From NCBI GenBank assembly GCA_029856155.1, contig JAHQWL010000054.1, positions 1-35,010 on the forward strand: a stretch of 35,010 nucleotides of DNA. The letters run 5' to 3'. The first letter of the stretch is position 1, and each line of letters starts with the position of its first letter. Positions 8,138-16,098 of the stretch are shown in pieces. Source of the DNA: Promethearchaeia archaeon (GTDB lineage: Archaea > Asgardarchaeota > Lokiarchaeia > Sigyniarchaeales > SOKP01). The position numbers and the translations under genes were made by a program. Under the pieces are notes generated by a model. The model did not search any database and was not told the DNA's origin. It saw nothing but the letters and a program-made list of their open reading frames with translations.

Positions 8138-8830
8138 GTGATTTTATTGAATGATATGAATTCTGAGCCAAATCCCTATGTAAGATTCATTATTATGTAC
8201 GTATTTATAGCTCTATCATTGTTTCTTCCCGCAGGAACAATCTTTTGGATACAAGGATGGATCTACTTAACCATAATGATTTTCTTTTCAGCATCATTCA
8301 TGACTTATTTGACTTTAAAAGACCCAGAACTGTTGAAAGCAAGAGCTAAAACTAAAACCACTGAGAGTTGGGACAAAAAGCTAGGAATTATTAATACCCC
8401 TTTCTTCATATTGATGTATATTCTCCCCGGATTCGATGCTGTAAGATTCAAATGGTCGAATCTTCCATTATTTATTACAATAATTGGATTTATTGGAATG
8501 ATCTTCGCAATAATCCTATTTTTTTTAGTTAGTCGTGCAAATACTTATCTTTCAAGGGTTGTTGAAATTCAAAAAGAACGAGATCATAGAGTAATTACAA
8601 CAGGATCTTATAGAATTGTCAGGCATCCAATGTATTTTAGTGTTATTATTTTATACATTTCTCATTGTATTGCACTCGGGTCGCTATTCTCTTTAATACC
8701 ATGTGCTATTATAATTATAACGATCATTCTCCGCACGATTCGCGAAGATAACATGCTGCATGAACAACTTGAGGGATACAAAGAATATGCTCAAAAAACT
8801 CGTTATAAACTGATTCCGGGTATTTGGTAA
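8138..8830 (+). CDS. Isoprenylcysteine carboxyl methyltransferase (ICMT)/PEMT-family membrane methyltransferase
   Basis: A polytopic membrane protein of 230 residues from GTG 8138 (ATG 8156 is the alternative). Two TM segments come first (YVRFIIMYVFIALSLF and the next helix), two more around 85-130, and the C-terminal ICMT/PEMT block: GSYRIVRHPMYFS with the conserved RHPxY, two hydrophobic helices, then EDNMLHEQLEGYKEYAQKTR and LIPGIW. In ICMT and relatives this region binds SAM and the carboxylate or lipid substrate. The archaeal substrate is unknown; it might be a prenylated protein or a membrane lipid. A TetR gene and palindromic operator immediately upstream suggest it is induced by a small molecule. 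Confidence 0.85.
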   Translation: MILLNDMNSEPNPYVRFIIMYVFIALSLFLPAGTIFWIQGWIYLTIMIFFSASFMTYLTLKDPELLKARAKTKTTESWDKKLGIINTPFFILMYILPGFDAVRFKWSNLPLFITIIGFIGMIFAIILFFLVSRANTYLSRVVEIQKERDHRVITTGSYRIVRHPMYFSVIILYISHCIALGSLFSLIPCAIIIITIILRTIREDNMLHEQLEGYKEYAQKTRYKLIPGIW

Positions 8831-8853
8831 TAAATTATAATTATAGTCTAAAA

Positions 8854-8900
8854 ATAAGTAAACATGATAATACCCTTATCTTAATCATGATAAAACTTAT
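8854..8900. other. Two-part inverted repeat downstream of the methyltransferase gene
   Basis: Nested arms ATAAGT (8854-8859) / ACTTAT (8895-8900) and CATGAT (8863-8868) / ATCATG (8884-8889) can form an interrupted hairpin just after the stop at 8830. It may mark the end of the transcript; there is no clear poly-T tract. Confidence 0.35.
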
Positions 8901-8984
8901 TAGAAATAACAAATTTTAAACATTTACTAATAAAATTATTTGTTAATAACAACTTCAATTAATTATCAACATAAGTGATTTGGA

Positions 8985-9617
8985 ATGGCCCATAAAAGAC
9001 CCTGGCACTGTTATAGTAAGTGGAGCCGCAGACCTTTTCAATATAAGAGATCTTCAAATCGTAGACGTGAATATGCGCGTGGTGGTGCCCAAAGCAAGAT
9101 TGTAAGGTTTTGGGGGGGCAATAAAGATATTGCATGGGAAGATTGGGAACTTTGTGTTGGTTTGAAAGTAAATTCCCAAATTCAAATTTCCTCAAATACT
9201 CTTGAAGCGATAAGAATCACCATCAACGGTGTTCTTCAAAGACAACTCGGAAGACTAAATTATCGACTTCGAATACGACCAAAACCATTTCAAAAAATTA
9301 GAGAGAACAGAATGTTAGCATTTGCTGGTGCAGATCGTGTACAATCCGGAATGAGAAACTCTTTTGGAAGATCAACGGGAGTATGCGCACGAGTTAGAGC
9401 GGGACAAATTGTTGTTGATATAGGAACACATTTAAGAAACCTACCAATAGTTAGAGATAGATTGAGAGTGGCATCAATGAAAATAGCTAGTTCTTGTCAG
9501 ACTGTAATTCTGAAATATAAAACCCCAGAATTATTAAAACAATCAGGGTTGCCATTATATGATGATAAAAGAAGAAAAGAAATACCAATTTACGAATTAG
9601 AATTAGCTAAAACTTAA
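8985..9617 (+). CDS. rpl10e: 50S ribosomal protein L10e (uL16)
   Basis: A large-subunit ribosomal protein of the L10e/uL16 family that sits near the peptidyl-transferase centre and A-site tRNA. The N-terminal MAHKRPWHCYS, the central LEAIRITINGVLQRQLGR, the loop-flanking RENRMLAFAGADRVQSGMR and NSFGRSTGVCARVRAGQ are family hallmarks. Archaeal L10e is usually about 175 residues; this copy has 210, with an N-terminal basic insertion (RRPFQYKRSSNRRREY) and a C-terminal tail of about 30 residues. Upstream, AAGTGATTT can act as ribosome binding site. It is isolated from other ribosomal genes, lying between a methyltransferase and a transporter. Confidence 0.93.
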   Translation: MAHKRPWHCYSKWSRRPFQYKRSSNRRREYARGGAQSKIVRFWGGNKDIAWEDWELCVGLKVNSQIQISSNTLEAIRITINGVLQRQLGRLNYRLRIRPKPFQKIRENRMLAFAGADRVQSGMRNSFGRSTGVCARVRAGQIVVDIGTHLRNLPIVRDRLRVASMKIASSCQTVILKYKTPELLKQSGLPLYDDKRRKEIPIYELELAKT

Positions 9618-9636
9618 TATATATAATTTTTTAAAT

Positions 9637-10512
9637 CTATTCCATAATTATCCTTTTTTGTGTGTTATCTTCCGTTTTCTTAAAAATATTCATCAAAAAA
9701 ACTCCCGCAATTACTAATATTATCGAAATTATTATCCCAATAGAAATCGATGCACCTTCTACAATAATTAATTCGAAAAGCACTGGTGCTACTATATACA
9801 AAGAATTATACATTGGTACTAATCGTGAAGCATCAGCGCCTTTGGCAAACCCTATCTGAGTTAATATCATTGCAAAAAAACCTGCAAGGAAGCTGAATAG
9901 AAAAATAAAACTGTCTAACTCTAAATAGAAAATCCCTGCAATTGCTTCAAAAAAATTATTAGATGTTAATCCTATTCTTTTTAAAACATTATCAGTTCCT
10001 CCGAGTGTCCCTGCTACAGCGCCAAAAATGAAGGCAACTGCAATCCTCTTTTTCCAAGAAAAACCTATAAGGATTGAAAAAAGAATAATAATGACAATTA
10101 TCAATATAAAGAAATTTACGTAAAAGATATGGGGTTCTAGAACTGATGGTTCTATTAAGTAGAAAAATCCAACCATGCTTGTTCCGGCAACAATTAATAT
10201 AGCTCCTAATAATTCTGGGGCTGTGATTTCCTCATGTAATATGTAGTGGGAGTATAACATTAGCAATATCAATCCCAATCCAAAAACACTGGAAAATACA
10301 GCTGCTGGAGCAAAAGAAGTTCCTAATATTTGCCAAATAAAAACTGTATTATTTAAAGCAAATCCAATTATGTAGATTAGAGGTTTTTTCCCTTTTTCTT
10401 TAAAAGACTTCTTTCTGGAAAAAATTTCAATACCATGGCGTTCCATACCCTTAGCAAGATGCAATACTAAAGTATTGACAATTCCGAATATAAGACCCAA
10501 AACAACTGACAT
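9637..10512 (-). CDS. DMT/EamA-like multi-pass membrane transporter
   Basis: A 291-residue protein made almost entirely of hydrophobic helices (about nine to ten by eye), in two similar halves each ending with a glycine-rich helix such as ELLGAILIVAGTSMVGFF and SIGIIISIILVIAGVFLM. That paired pattern (extra helix with ILVxAGV) is typical of drug/metabolite transporters and the related NIPA-type magnesium transporters. A hydrophilic loop (SRKKSFKEKGKKP) follows the first helix and the C-terminus is charged (KKTEDNTQKR). The substrate cannot be determined. It is divergent from the acyl-CoA synthetase-like gene. Confidence 0.75.
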   Translation of the reverse strand: MSVVLGLIFGIVNTLVLHLAKGMERHGIEIFSRKKSFKEKGKKPLIYIIGFALNNTVFIWQILGTSFAPAAVFSSVFGLGLILLMLYSHYILHEEITAPELLGAILIVAGTSMVGFFYLIEPSVLEPHIFYVNFFILIIVIIILFSILIGFSWKKRIAVAFIFGAVAGTLGGTDNVLKRIGLTSNNFFEAIAGIFYLELDSFIFLFSFLAGFFAMILTQIGFAKGADASRLVPMYNSLYIVAPVLFELIIVEGASISIGIIISIILVIAGVFLMNIFKKTEDNTQKRIIME

Positions 10513-10644
10513 TTTAACAAATTATCGAAGTGATTATTTATAGATTATGTGAAACACTTAAATAAATCTAATTAAATTATAAAATATTATAAAGTGTTAA
10601 TATACAAAAATTCTATAAATATATAAATCATCTGAATATTTATT

Positions 10645-11994
10645 TTGAAAGATCTCGAACCATTCTTTAACCCGAAAAGCATACTAATAGTTGGTGTATC
10701 AAGGAAAGCCTATACATTTAGTTACACCATTCTAAAGAATCTTTTAGAAATTTTTTATAGAGGGAATTTATATATACTTAATCCTAACGCTGATGAGATT
10801 TTAGGAATCAAATCATATCATTCTTTAGATGAGTTACCAGAAATTCCAGAGTTAGCTGTAATCGTTTTAGGAAAAGAAATTGCAGAAATCTTTGAAAAAG
10901 TAGCGAAATTTGGCATTAAAAATATCGCAATTGAATCAGAGTTGAGAACTGAAACCGAGGATCCCATATTAATACAAAATTTAAACAAAATTAGTGAAAA
11001 ATATGGTGTATCCTATATGGGACCTTCAATGATAGGAATCATTAATTTTAATAATAATTTTACTACCTCAATAATCCCCGTGAGACAGTATCTTATGCGA
11101 AAACATCGAAAAATAAAAGAAGGGATTAGTTTTATTGCTCAATCAGGAGGTTTAGCTGGAGCTATGGGGTGGTGGGCGCCTTCTCAAGAGTTACCTATCT
11201 CAAAGGTCATTCATTTAGGATATGGATTCGATATTAATGATGCAGATGTATTAGAGTATTTTAAAGAAGATGAAACAACTAAAGTAATTTCTATATTTTT
11301 AAGGGAAATCACAGAAGATATTATTAGAGCTGTAAAAAAGATTGCACCAATAAAACCTGTTCTATTTTTTTATGTAGGAAAGGATGAATTCAAAGAAACG
11401 GAGTTAATTAACGCGGGTGGAATTGGTGTATTAAATTATATTGAGCTTTTTGATTTTGCGAAAATATTTCTATGGTGTCCAGAACCTAAAGGTGTTAATT
11501 TAGGGATAATCGGACCAAGCTCAGGAGCTATTTATTTAATTGTTAAAGAAATGAGAAAGCAAGGATTATCACTAGCTAAAGTGAGTCAAGAACATAAGAA
11601 AATTATTCTTGATAAAGTAGGAGGTTCTACATGTAAATTAGGAAATCCTGTTGATTATTGGCCTCCAGAAAAGTTTGTAGGTACAAAAATCTGTGAAATC
11701 TACAATACATCCTCAAAAGCTCTGCTAAAAGATGAAGCTGTAGATGGATTAATTTTAGCTTTAGAATTTTTCATTGAAATCGAATTTGACTTTAATATTT
11801 TTGCCAATATTAAAAAATCATTTCCAAATAAACCATTGATTACGGTTTTGATTCAAGCAGAACATGATGGCGCTAAAAGAGTTATTAAAACTGCTTCAGA
11901 ATTAAAAATACCTGCTTTTGAAAATGAAATTGAACGAGCAGTCCGGGGATATAAATTACTTTTTGAGTGGTATTCAAAAATAAAAAAGAAATAA
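10645..11994 (+). CDS. ADP-forming acyl-CoA synthetase alpha-like protein lacking the catalytic His segment
   Basis: A 449-residue protein, starting at TTG 10645, with the alpha-subunit layout of ADP-forming acetyl-CoA synthetases: a CoA-binding Rossmann domain (FFNPKSILIVGVSRK, then NLYILNPNADEILGIKSYHS and LAVIVL), followed by two succinyl-CoA-synthetase-like domains (SFIAQSGGLAGAMGWW, GIIGPSSGAIYLIVKEM, KLGNPVDYWPP). In active enzymes the segment after the KPVxxxxxG block contains SHTG, whose His is phosphorylated. Here GKDEFKETELINAGGIGVL runs straight into the ELFDFAK region, about 18 residues shorter and with no His. No ATP-grasp beta subunit is adjacent. I infer either a non-catalytic CoA-binding or regulatory protein, or one that needs a partner supplying phosphotransfer. 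Confidence 0.8.
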   Translation: MKDLEPFFNPKSILIVGVSRKAYTFSYTILKNLLEIFYRGNLYILNPNADEILGIKSYHSLDELPEIPELAVIVLGKEIAEIFEKVAKFGIKNIAIESELRTETEDPILIQNLNKISEKYGVSYMGPSMIGIINFNNNFTTSIIPVRQYLMRKHRKIKEGISFIAQSGGLAGAMGWWAPSQELPISKVIHLGYGFDINDADVLEYFKEDETTKVISIFLREITEDIIRAVKKIAPIKPVLFFYVGKDEFKETELINAGGIGVLNYIELFDFAKIFLWCPEPKGVNLGIIGPSSGAIYLIVKEMRKQGLSLAKVSQEHKKIILDKVGGSTCKLGNPVDYWPPEKFVGTKICEIYNTSSKALLKDEAVDGLILALEFFIEIEFDFNIFANIKKSFPNKPLITVLIQAEHDGAKRVIKTASELKIPAFENEIERAVRGYKLLFEWYSKIKKK

Positions 11995-11998
11995 AAAT

Positions 11999-13261
11999 CT
12001 AATTTAAGAAAATATCTTTGAGTTCTTCAGGAATTTCGTCAGATTCGTCCATTAGAGAAATGGCATACACTTCTTCTCTACATTTACACTGCTCTCCTTC
12101 AAATAAGTAAAATTTGAATTGATTTTTCCAATTACAAATTTGAACGTTACTTATTTCAGCAATTTCTCCACATATACAATAAATTGCCATACTTTCTGCA
12201 TAGTTGGGTATAATTTCTTTGAACTTTTTTGGAGATTTACTAAATTCAGAGTCATTTAACATATCATTAATCTTTTCAGCGAATTTATCTTTTAGCGTTG
12301 GTACAAAATAATTGATGATTCCATTTTTACCTTTGATCTCTGTAAGTACAATAAAATTTTTCTCCATTTTTGCTGCTTTCTTTTTTTCAGAGATTAAAGG
12401 TTGATCGTATTGCTGAAGCTGCTGTGGTATTGGAAATGGTTCCACATCTGTGGGATATTCAAAATTATAAAAATATTGCATCGTTCCTCTTATATTTTTT
12501 TGACTAATTAAGCTTAGATTATCGTAATCTCTACTATGGAGCACGAATTTTATTAACTGAAGAGGTACTCTTAATTCTATAAGTCTTGATCTAATATTAT
12601 CCAATAATTCCCCAGCAAAATTCTTTAAAATCATTATCTCTTCTCGATTTTTAGAATAAATCTCATTCTTATTCTGCTCTTTAAATGCAAACCATTTTTT
12701 AACAACATTACCCTTAATTAATTGAGGTAACATACAAAAGACACATAAGACCGGAAAGAGAAAGAAAGGGGGAAAATTCGGGATAAATGATATTACCAAG
12801 ATAGCTGCAAATAATGGTAATGTAATTACCAAAGTTAACTTCCGCAATCGTTTATCCATTGAACTATTTATGCCTTTACTAAGAGCAAGCTCTTCTGCTT
12901 TTTGTTTTAGCTTGTTCACAATATCTAAGATTCCTTTTGATTCGAAACTTAGTTTTAAAATTCTATCTTCTTCTCTTCCTTCACTAAAATCGCTTATATG
13001 TGTTGTAATTTGTTTTACATACTGGTTTAAAGTACTATCCTTAAAAATGAAATCTAATATTTCTTCAGAGAAATAATCTAAAAATCGGACAATAAAGAGC
13101 TTCTTCTCAACATCTTGAATATCGGTAGGCCCCAAACCTAAAGCCTCTTGAATAATTTGGCCTTGTGTTTTTCTTGGTTGCTTCCTGGGCTTTTTCGTTT
13201 TTTCCTCTTGACTCTCCGAGCTCTCAGCTCCTATCTTTTCATTATTTTCAGTGCTTTTCAT
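11999..13261 (-). CDS. Hypothetical two-TM protein with basic N-terminus and C-terminal Cys pairs
   Basis: Not recognised. From ATG 13261 it is 420 residues (the frame continues upstream 18 codons, but that part is hydrophobic and unconvincing). Residues 1-35 are hydrophilic with a KKPRKQPRKTQ basic patch; 50-135 look helical and charged; two membrane segments follow, LTLVITLPLFAAILVISFI (142-160) and FFLFPVLCVFCMLPQLI (166-182). The rest is soluble and predicted cytosolic, with CICGE and QCKCRE near the end, which could together bind a metal. The neighbouring acyl-CoA synthetase-like gene converges on it, with 4 bp between the stops. Likely a lineage-specific Asgard protein. Confidence 0.7.
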   Translation of the reverse strand: MKSTENNEKIGAESSESQEEKTKKPRKQPRKTQGQIIQEALGLGPTDIQDVEKKLFIVRFLDYFSEEILDFIFKDSTLNQYVKQITTHISDFSEGREEDRILKLSFESKGILDIVNKLKQKAEELALSKGINSSMDKRLRKLTLVITLPLFAAILVISFIPNFPPFFLFPVLCVFCMLPQLIKGNVVKKWFAFKEQNKNEIYSKNREEIMILKNFAGELLDNIRSRLIELRVPLQLIKFVLHSRDYDNLSLISQKNIRGTMQYFYNFEYPTDVEPFPIPQQLQQYDQPLISEKKKAAKMEKNFIVLTEIKGKNGIINYFVPTLKDKFAEKINDMLNDSEFSKSPKKFKEIIPNYAESMAIYCICGEIAEISNVQICNWKNQFKFYLFEGEQCKCREEVYAISLMDESDEIPEELKDIFLN

Positions 13262-13616
13262 AATGCGTTCAAAAACTAATGTTATAAAATTTAAACTAAG
13301 TAATAATTGACACATAATTAACTTTTGTAAAAATAATTAATTCTAAAAAATACCGTAAAACGCAAAAAAAGTAGGGGTTTTAATATTTGCTAAACGTGGG
13401 AAGATGATTGCTAGATCGTAAGATTTAATAATAAATGTATTTGATTTTAATGTTATAACAGAAATGTGAAATCATACAACAAAATGTTTTTTTAAAGATT
13501 GCATTTAAAAAAAATAATTTTCAAAACCTCATAAAATTACAGAAGAAGAAGTTCAATTTTATAAACAAAAGAAAATATGTCTTGTTTGTAAAAGTCATAT
13601 TTCACGGGTTAATTAT

Positions 13617-13847
13617 GTGTGTCCTGAATGTGATGCGCTTTATTGTATTAAATGTTCAAATGCGTTAAGTGATTTGGAAAATGCCTGTTGGGTATGTGAA
13701 ACACCTTTTGATGAATCTAGACCAATACAGCTCCATGAAGAGGTTGAAGAAGCGTTAGCGATGGAAGAACATATTATCACAGAAGGTGCAATATCAGAAC
13801 CACACAAACCATCAAAAATAGCAAAACATAAAAACCCGCATAAGTAA
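13617..13847 (+). CDS. RING-like Cys-pair protein next to the ubiquitin-like gene (5' end uncertain)
   Basis: From GTG 13617 the frame gives 76 residues, but the reading frame stays open upstream to 13518 and that extension encodes another CxxC pair (QKKICLVC) directly before the visible ones. The full cysteine pattern is CxxC-x10-CxxC-x4-CxxC-x10-CxxC, close to a RING/B-box treble-clef layout, followed by the linker ETPFDESRP and an acidic tail. Only ATT/ATA codons or GTG 13617 can serve as in-frame starts, so the gene either uses a rare start, is 5'-truncated, or has a frameshift. It is the first of three plus-strand genes leading to the ubiquitin-like gene. In Caldiarchaeum a small RING-finger protein belongs to the ubiquitin cluster; I infer a possible E3-like role here. 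Confidence 0.6.
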   Translation: MCPECDALYCIKCSNALSDLENACWVCETPFDESRPIQLHEEVEEALAMEEHIITEGAISEPHKPSKIAKHKNPHK

Positions 13848-13873
13848 TTTATACTATTAAAGAGGAAAAGAAA

Positions 13874-14134
13874 ATGATATTTATGATTTTTTCTGTTTTA
13901 GGTGATTTATATTTTTTGGTAGCACTGTTACTCTTAATATTTTTAGTAATACCTTATTCAATTTTAATATTTTTGGCAATCTGGGTATATAGGGATGCTA
14001 AAAGAAAACAAATTAATGCTGCGACATGGGTTTTGATAGTATGGATAATTCCGTTTTTTATTGGCTTTATAATATATTTATCAATTAGAAGTAAATCAGT
14101 TTCAAGTAACATAAATAGAGATAGTCCTGAATAA
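13874..14134 (+). CDS. Small two-TM protein, PLDc_N-like
   Basis: An 86-residue membrane protein with a hydrophobic N-terminal half (FLVALLLLIFLVIPYSILIFL-like, about residues 13-37), a short basic loop AIWVYRDAKRKQ, and a second membrane segment with WIIPFFIGFIIYLSIRSK. The W-x-P-x-x-G-x-x-x-Y-L pattern resembles the phospholipase-D N-terminal (PLDc_N) membrane module. ATG 13874 has GAGGAAAAG in front. It sits 26 bp after the RING-like gene and 93 bp before the ubiquitin-like gene, so it may be cotranscribed with both. Function unknown; membrane anchoring or localisation would be a guess. Confidence 0.65.
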   Translation: MIFMIFSVLGDLYFLVALLLLIFLVIPYSILIFLAIWVYRDAKRKQINAATWVLIVWIIPFFIGFIIYLSIRSKSVSSNINRDSPE

Positions 14135-14193
14135 AATGCAAAAATTCAATTTGTAAAAAATAAAAATTAAAAACAACAAAAATAATATTTACC

Positions 14194-14219
14194 TTATATA
14201 AATAAAATTAGAAGGTGCG
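14194..14219 (+). promoter_or_regulatory. TATA-like box and GAAGGTG ribosome-binding-like site of the ubiquitin-like gene
   Basis: TTATATAAAT at 14194-14203 is a good archaeal TATA candidate, and GAAGGTGCG at 14211-14219 lies 9 nt before ATG 14228. The two compete: a start site set by this TATA box would give an almost leaderless message without the GAAGGTG. Either the gene is leaderless from its own promoter, or it is translated from a longer message that begins upstream. Confidence 0.5.
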
Positions 14220-14227
14220 AAAAAAAA

Positions 14228-14485
14228 ATGAGAATTTCAGTTGAAGATTCGAGAACTGGTAAATTAATTAAATTGGATGTTAAAAATCATCATCAAATTG
14301 AAAGAATAGTTGATATAATTATAAAACATATGGGTATTATAAGTGCAGAACAACGTTCATATACTCTTGTCCTCAAAGACCAAGAGTTACCGAACACTAT
14401 AACTATTGAGGATGCTGTTCACAAATTTGGACTACAGGAAAATGATAAGTTAATTCTATGGGCCAAGGTTATTGGTGGGTCCTAA
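14228..14485 (+). CDS. Ubiquitin-like modifier with C-terminal Gly-Gly-Ser
   Basis: An 85-residue beta-grasp protein. By eye: strand MRISVEDS, strand KLIKLDVKN, helix QIERIVDIIIKHMGI (23-37), strand YTLVLKDQEL, then TITIEDAVHKFGLQENDKLILWAK, matching the ubiquitin order in which the second half carries the short helix and last strand. It ends VIGGS: Gly83-Gly84-Ser85. One residue after the di-glycine means the precursor must be trimmed before activation, as with eukaryotic and Caldiarchaeum ubiquitin. The gene is tail-to-tail with the E2 gene (27 bp apart) and the JAMM protease and E1 follow, so its role as the conjugated modifier is well supported by context. It is divergent enough from ubiquitin that name-by-homology would be weak without the neighbours. 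Confidence 0.85.
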   Translation: MRISVEDSRTGKLIKLDVKNHHQIERIVDIIIKHMGIISAEQRSYTLVLKDQELPNTITIEDAVHKFGLQENDKLILWAKVIGGS

Positions 14486-14512
14486 TTTAACAATAAACTT
14501 TACAAGTTTTAC

Positions 14513-15073
14513 CTAATCCTCAATAATAAGAACATCCTCATCTTCTTCCTCTTTTTCCTCAACTTTTTCCTCAGTAATATTGAGTTCTTCCTTAATATCA
14601 GCCATCGATTTTTTTTTGAACAATTCAGATGCCTCTAAACATGGGGGATAATTAAGAGGATCATCAGGGTTGGGATTTTCTACTAAGCTTTTAAGGGCTT
14701 TAGCAGTTGTTTCTAAATCAGATAATCGGGACCATTTTTTTAAGACGTTAAGACAAATGTATCCCGTACCAGAACCCCCAGGAGAAGTTTGAACAGGATG
14801 AATATTAGGATGAAAAATATTTGTTAACCAAGAAAAATCAATTCCACCGGGATATGGAAATGACCGATTTATTTTTAAGAAAATTCGGTGAGATCTTTGG
14901 GGCACTAATTCTTCCTTATTTTTGATGAGACCTAATGCTTTAATATTTATTGTGAATTCAATACTAGTTTCTCCTTTAATAATTGTATTTTCTTCTAACA
15001 CATTTAATTTATTAATATTCATGAGTTCATTTTCAATTCTATCTTTCCAAATTTCATAAGGCAGTTCTGGCAA
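14513..15073 (-). CDS. E2-like ubiquitin-conjugating enzyme
   Basis: A UBC-fold protein of 186 residues. It has the PYPGG strand end (73-77), the HPN motif at 88-90, and the active-site block GYICLNVLKKW with catalytic Cys107; KALKSLVENPNPDDPLNYPP (126-144) is the conserved region after the active site. These are all standard E2 landmarks. Residues 160-186 form an acidic tail ending EEDEDVLIIED, which looks like a SUMO-interacting motif. The start is TTG 15073, chosen because GAGGGGT precedes it by 8 nt and PELPYEIWKDRI begins helix 1. It is the last gene of the minus-strand set, 121 bp after the E1. It would accept the modifier from the E1 as a thioester and pass it to lysines. Confidence 0.93.
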   Translation of the reverse strand: MPELPYEIWKDRIENELMNINKLNVLEENTIIKGETSIEFTINIKALGLIKNKEELVPQRSHRIFLKINRSFPYPGGIDFSWLTNIFHPNIHPVQTSPGGSGTGYICLNVLKKWSRLSDLETTAKALKSLVENPNPDDPLNYPPCLEASELFKKKSMADIKEELNITEEKVEEKEEEDEDVLIIED

Positions 15074-15194
15074 TTCTTTTACCCCTCTATATCATTTTTA
15101 AAAATTAAATCATAATTATTATTGATTTTTTGTTTATTATTTTTTATGTTTTTATTATTTTTTAAATTTCAATATTTTATTTACATAGAACTAC

Positions 15195-16079
15195 TCAATT
15201 TCTTTTATCGTAAGAACATGTCCAACAATCGGGATTCTTCAACTTCTCAACAACCCTAAATGTATTTAATAATCCATTATAATTTAGTTGTTTACCAATC
15301 AAAGGTTTACCTATATAAGAATTCCAATTACCATGTTCTTTAAAATAATCAATTCCTAAGATAAATTTTAGTACTTGCTGTGATTGTAGACCACCAATAA
15401 TTGAGGTTGTTGTTATAATTGTTGCTATCTTTGCAATTGTCTCACCGTCTACACCTTGAATTTCTTGACCGGTGCATGAAAATTTTTTCCACATTAAATC
15501 AAGGTCAGAATTAGAAATACTACATTGTAGACATGCTGCATCTTTTTCTTCGGAATAAACTGCTTGAATACTACCAAAGAACTCTTCAATTCCCGAATCT
15601 ACAAAAGGAACTCCATAGAAGTATGCATAGTTATTAGCTTGTAATCTCGCTTCGACATTGTCGAGACATGAACAAATAACATCAGATTTTTGGTAGAGAC
15701 TTTTATCAATATCATTTAAATCCTTTTTAATGGCTACAATTTCTGTATCAGGATTTAATTCTTCGCATGCATTTTTTACCACATCAACTTTATAATCTTT
15801 ATTTTGAGCACTCTGACGGTTAAATAACACACATCGATTTAGATTTGAAATATCTATGAAATCATAATCGATTAATATCAATTTTCCAATACCTGTTAAC
15901 ACTAAATTTTTCACTACTTCATTTCCAGTAGCACCGACACCAATAACCATAACTGTTGCATTTGAAATTTTGTTTTGATCCCACCCACTAATACGTTTTT
16001 GACGATCAAACTTATCCGTGTCTATGGATTCAAGACCATAAACTTTTAATTCCTCAGTTTTTTTTTCTCTACTTGGCAT
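15195..16079 (-). CDS. E1-like modifier-activating enzyme (ThiF/MoeB/UBA fold)
   Basis: A 294-residue adenylation-domain protein. The nucleotide loop VIGVGATGNEVVKNL (45-59, GxGxxG) is followed by ILIDYDFIDISNLNRCVLF with the acidic and Arg residues that bind ATP, and SDVICSCLDN. A zinc site is formed by CLQC (183-186) and CWTC (285-288). Cys202 in KFSCTGQE is the candidate thioester cysteine, in the same region as in eukaryotic E1s and MoeB relatives. It is far shorter than UBA1 and lacks a second adenylation domain and a ubiquitin-fold domain, so it is probably a homodimer. It starts 19 bp after the JAMM gene stop and precedes the E2 gene. Confidence 0.94.
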   Translation of the reverse strand: MPSREKKTEELKVYGLESIDTDKFDRQKRISGWDQNKISNATVMVIGVGATGNEVVKNLVLTGIGKLILIDYDFIDISNLNRCVLFNRQSAQNKDYKVDVVKNACEELNPDTEIVAIKKDLNDIDKSLYQKSDVICSCLDNVEARLQANNYAYFYGVPFVDSGIEEFFGSIQAVYSEEKDAACLQCSISNSDLDLMWKKFSCTGQEIQGVDGETIAKIATIITTTSIIGGLQSQQVLKFILGIDYFKEHGNWNSYIGKPLIGKQLNYNGLLNTFRVVEKLKNPDCWTCSYDKRN

Positions 16080-16098
16080 TTATATGATATTTGCAAGG

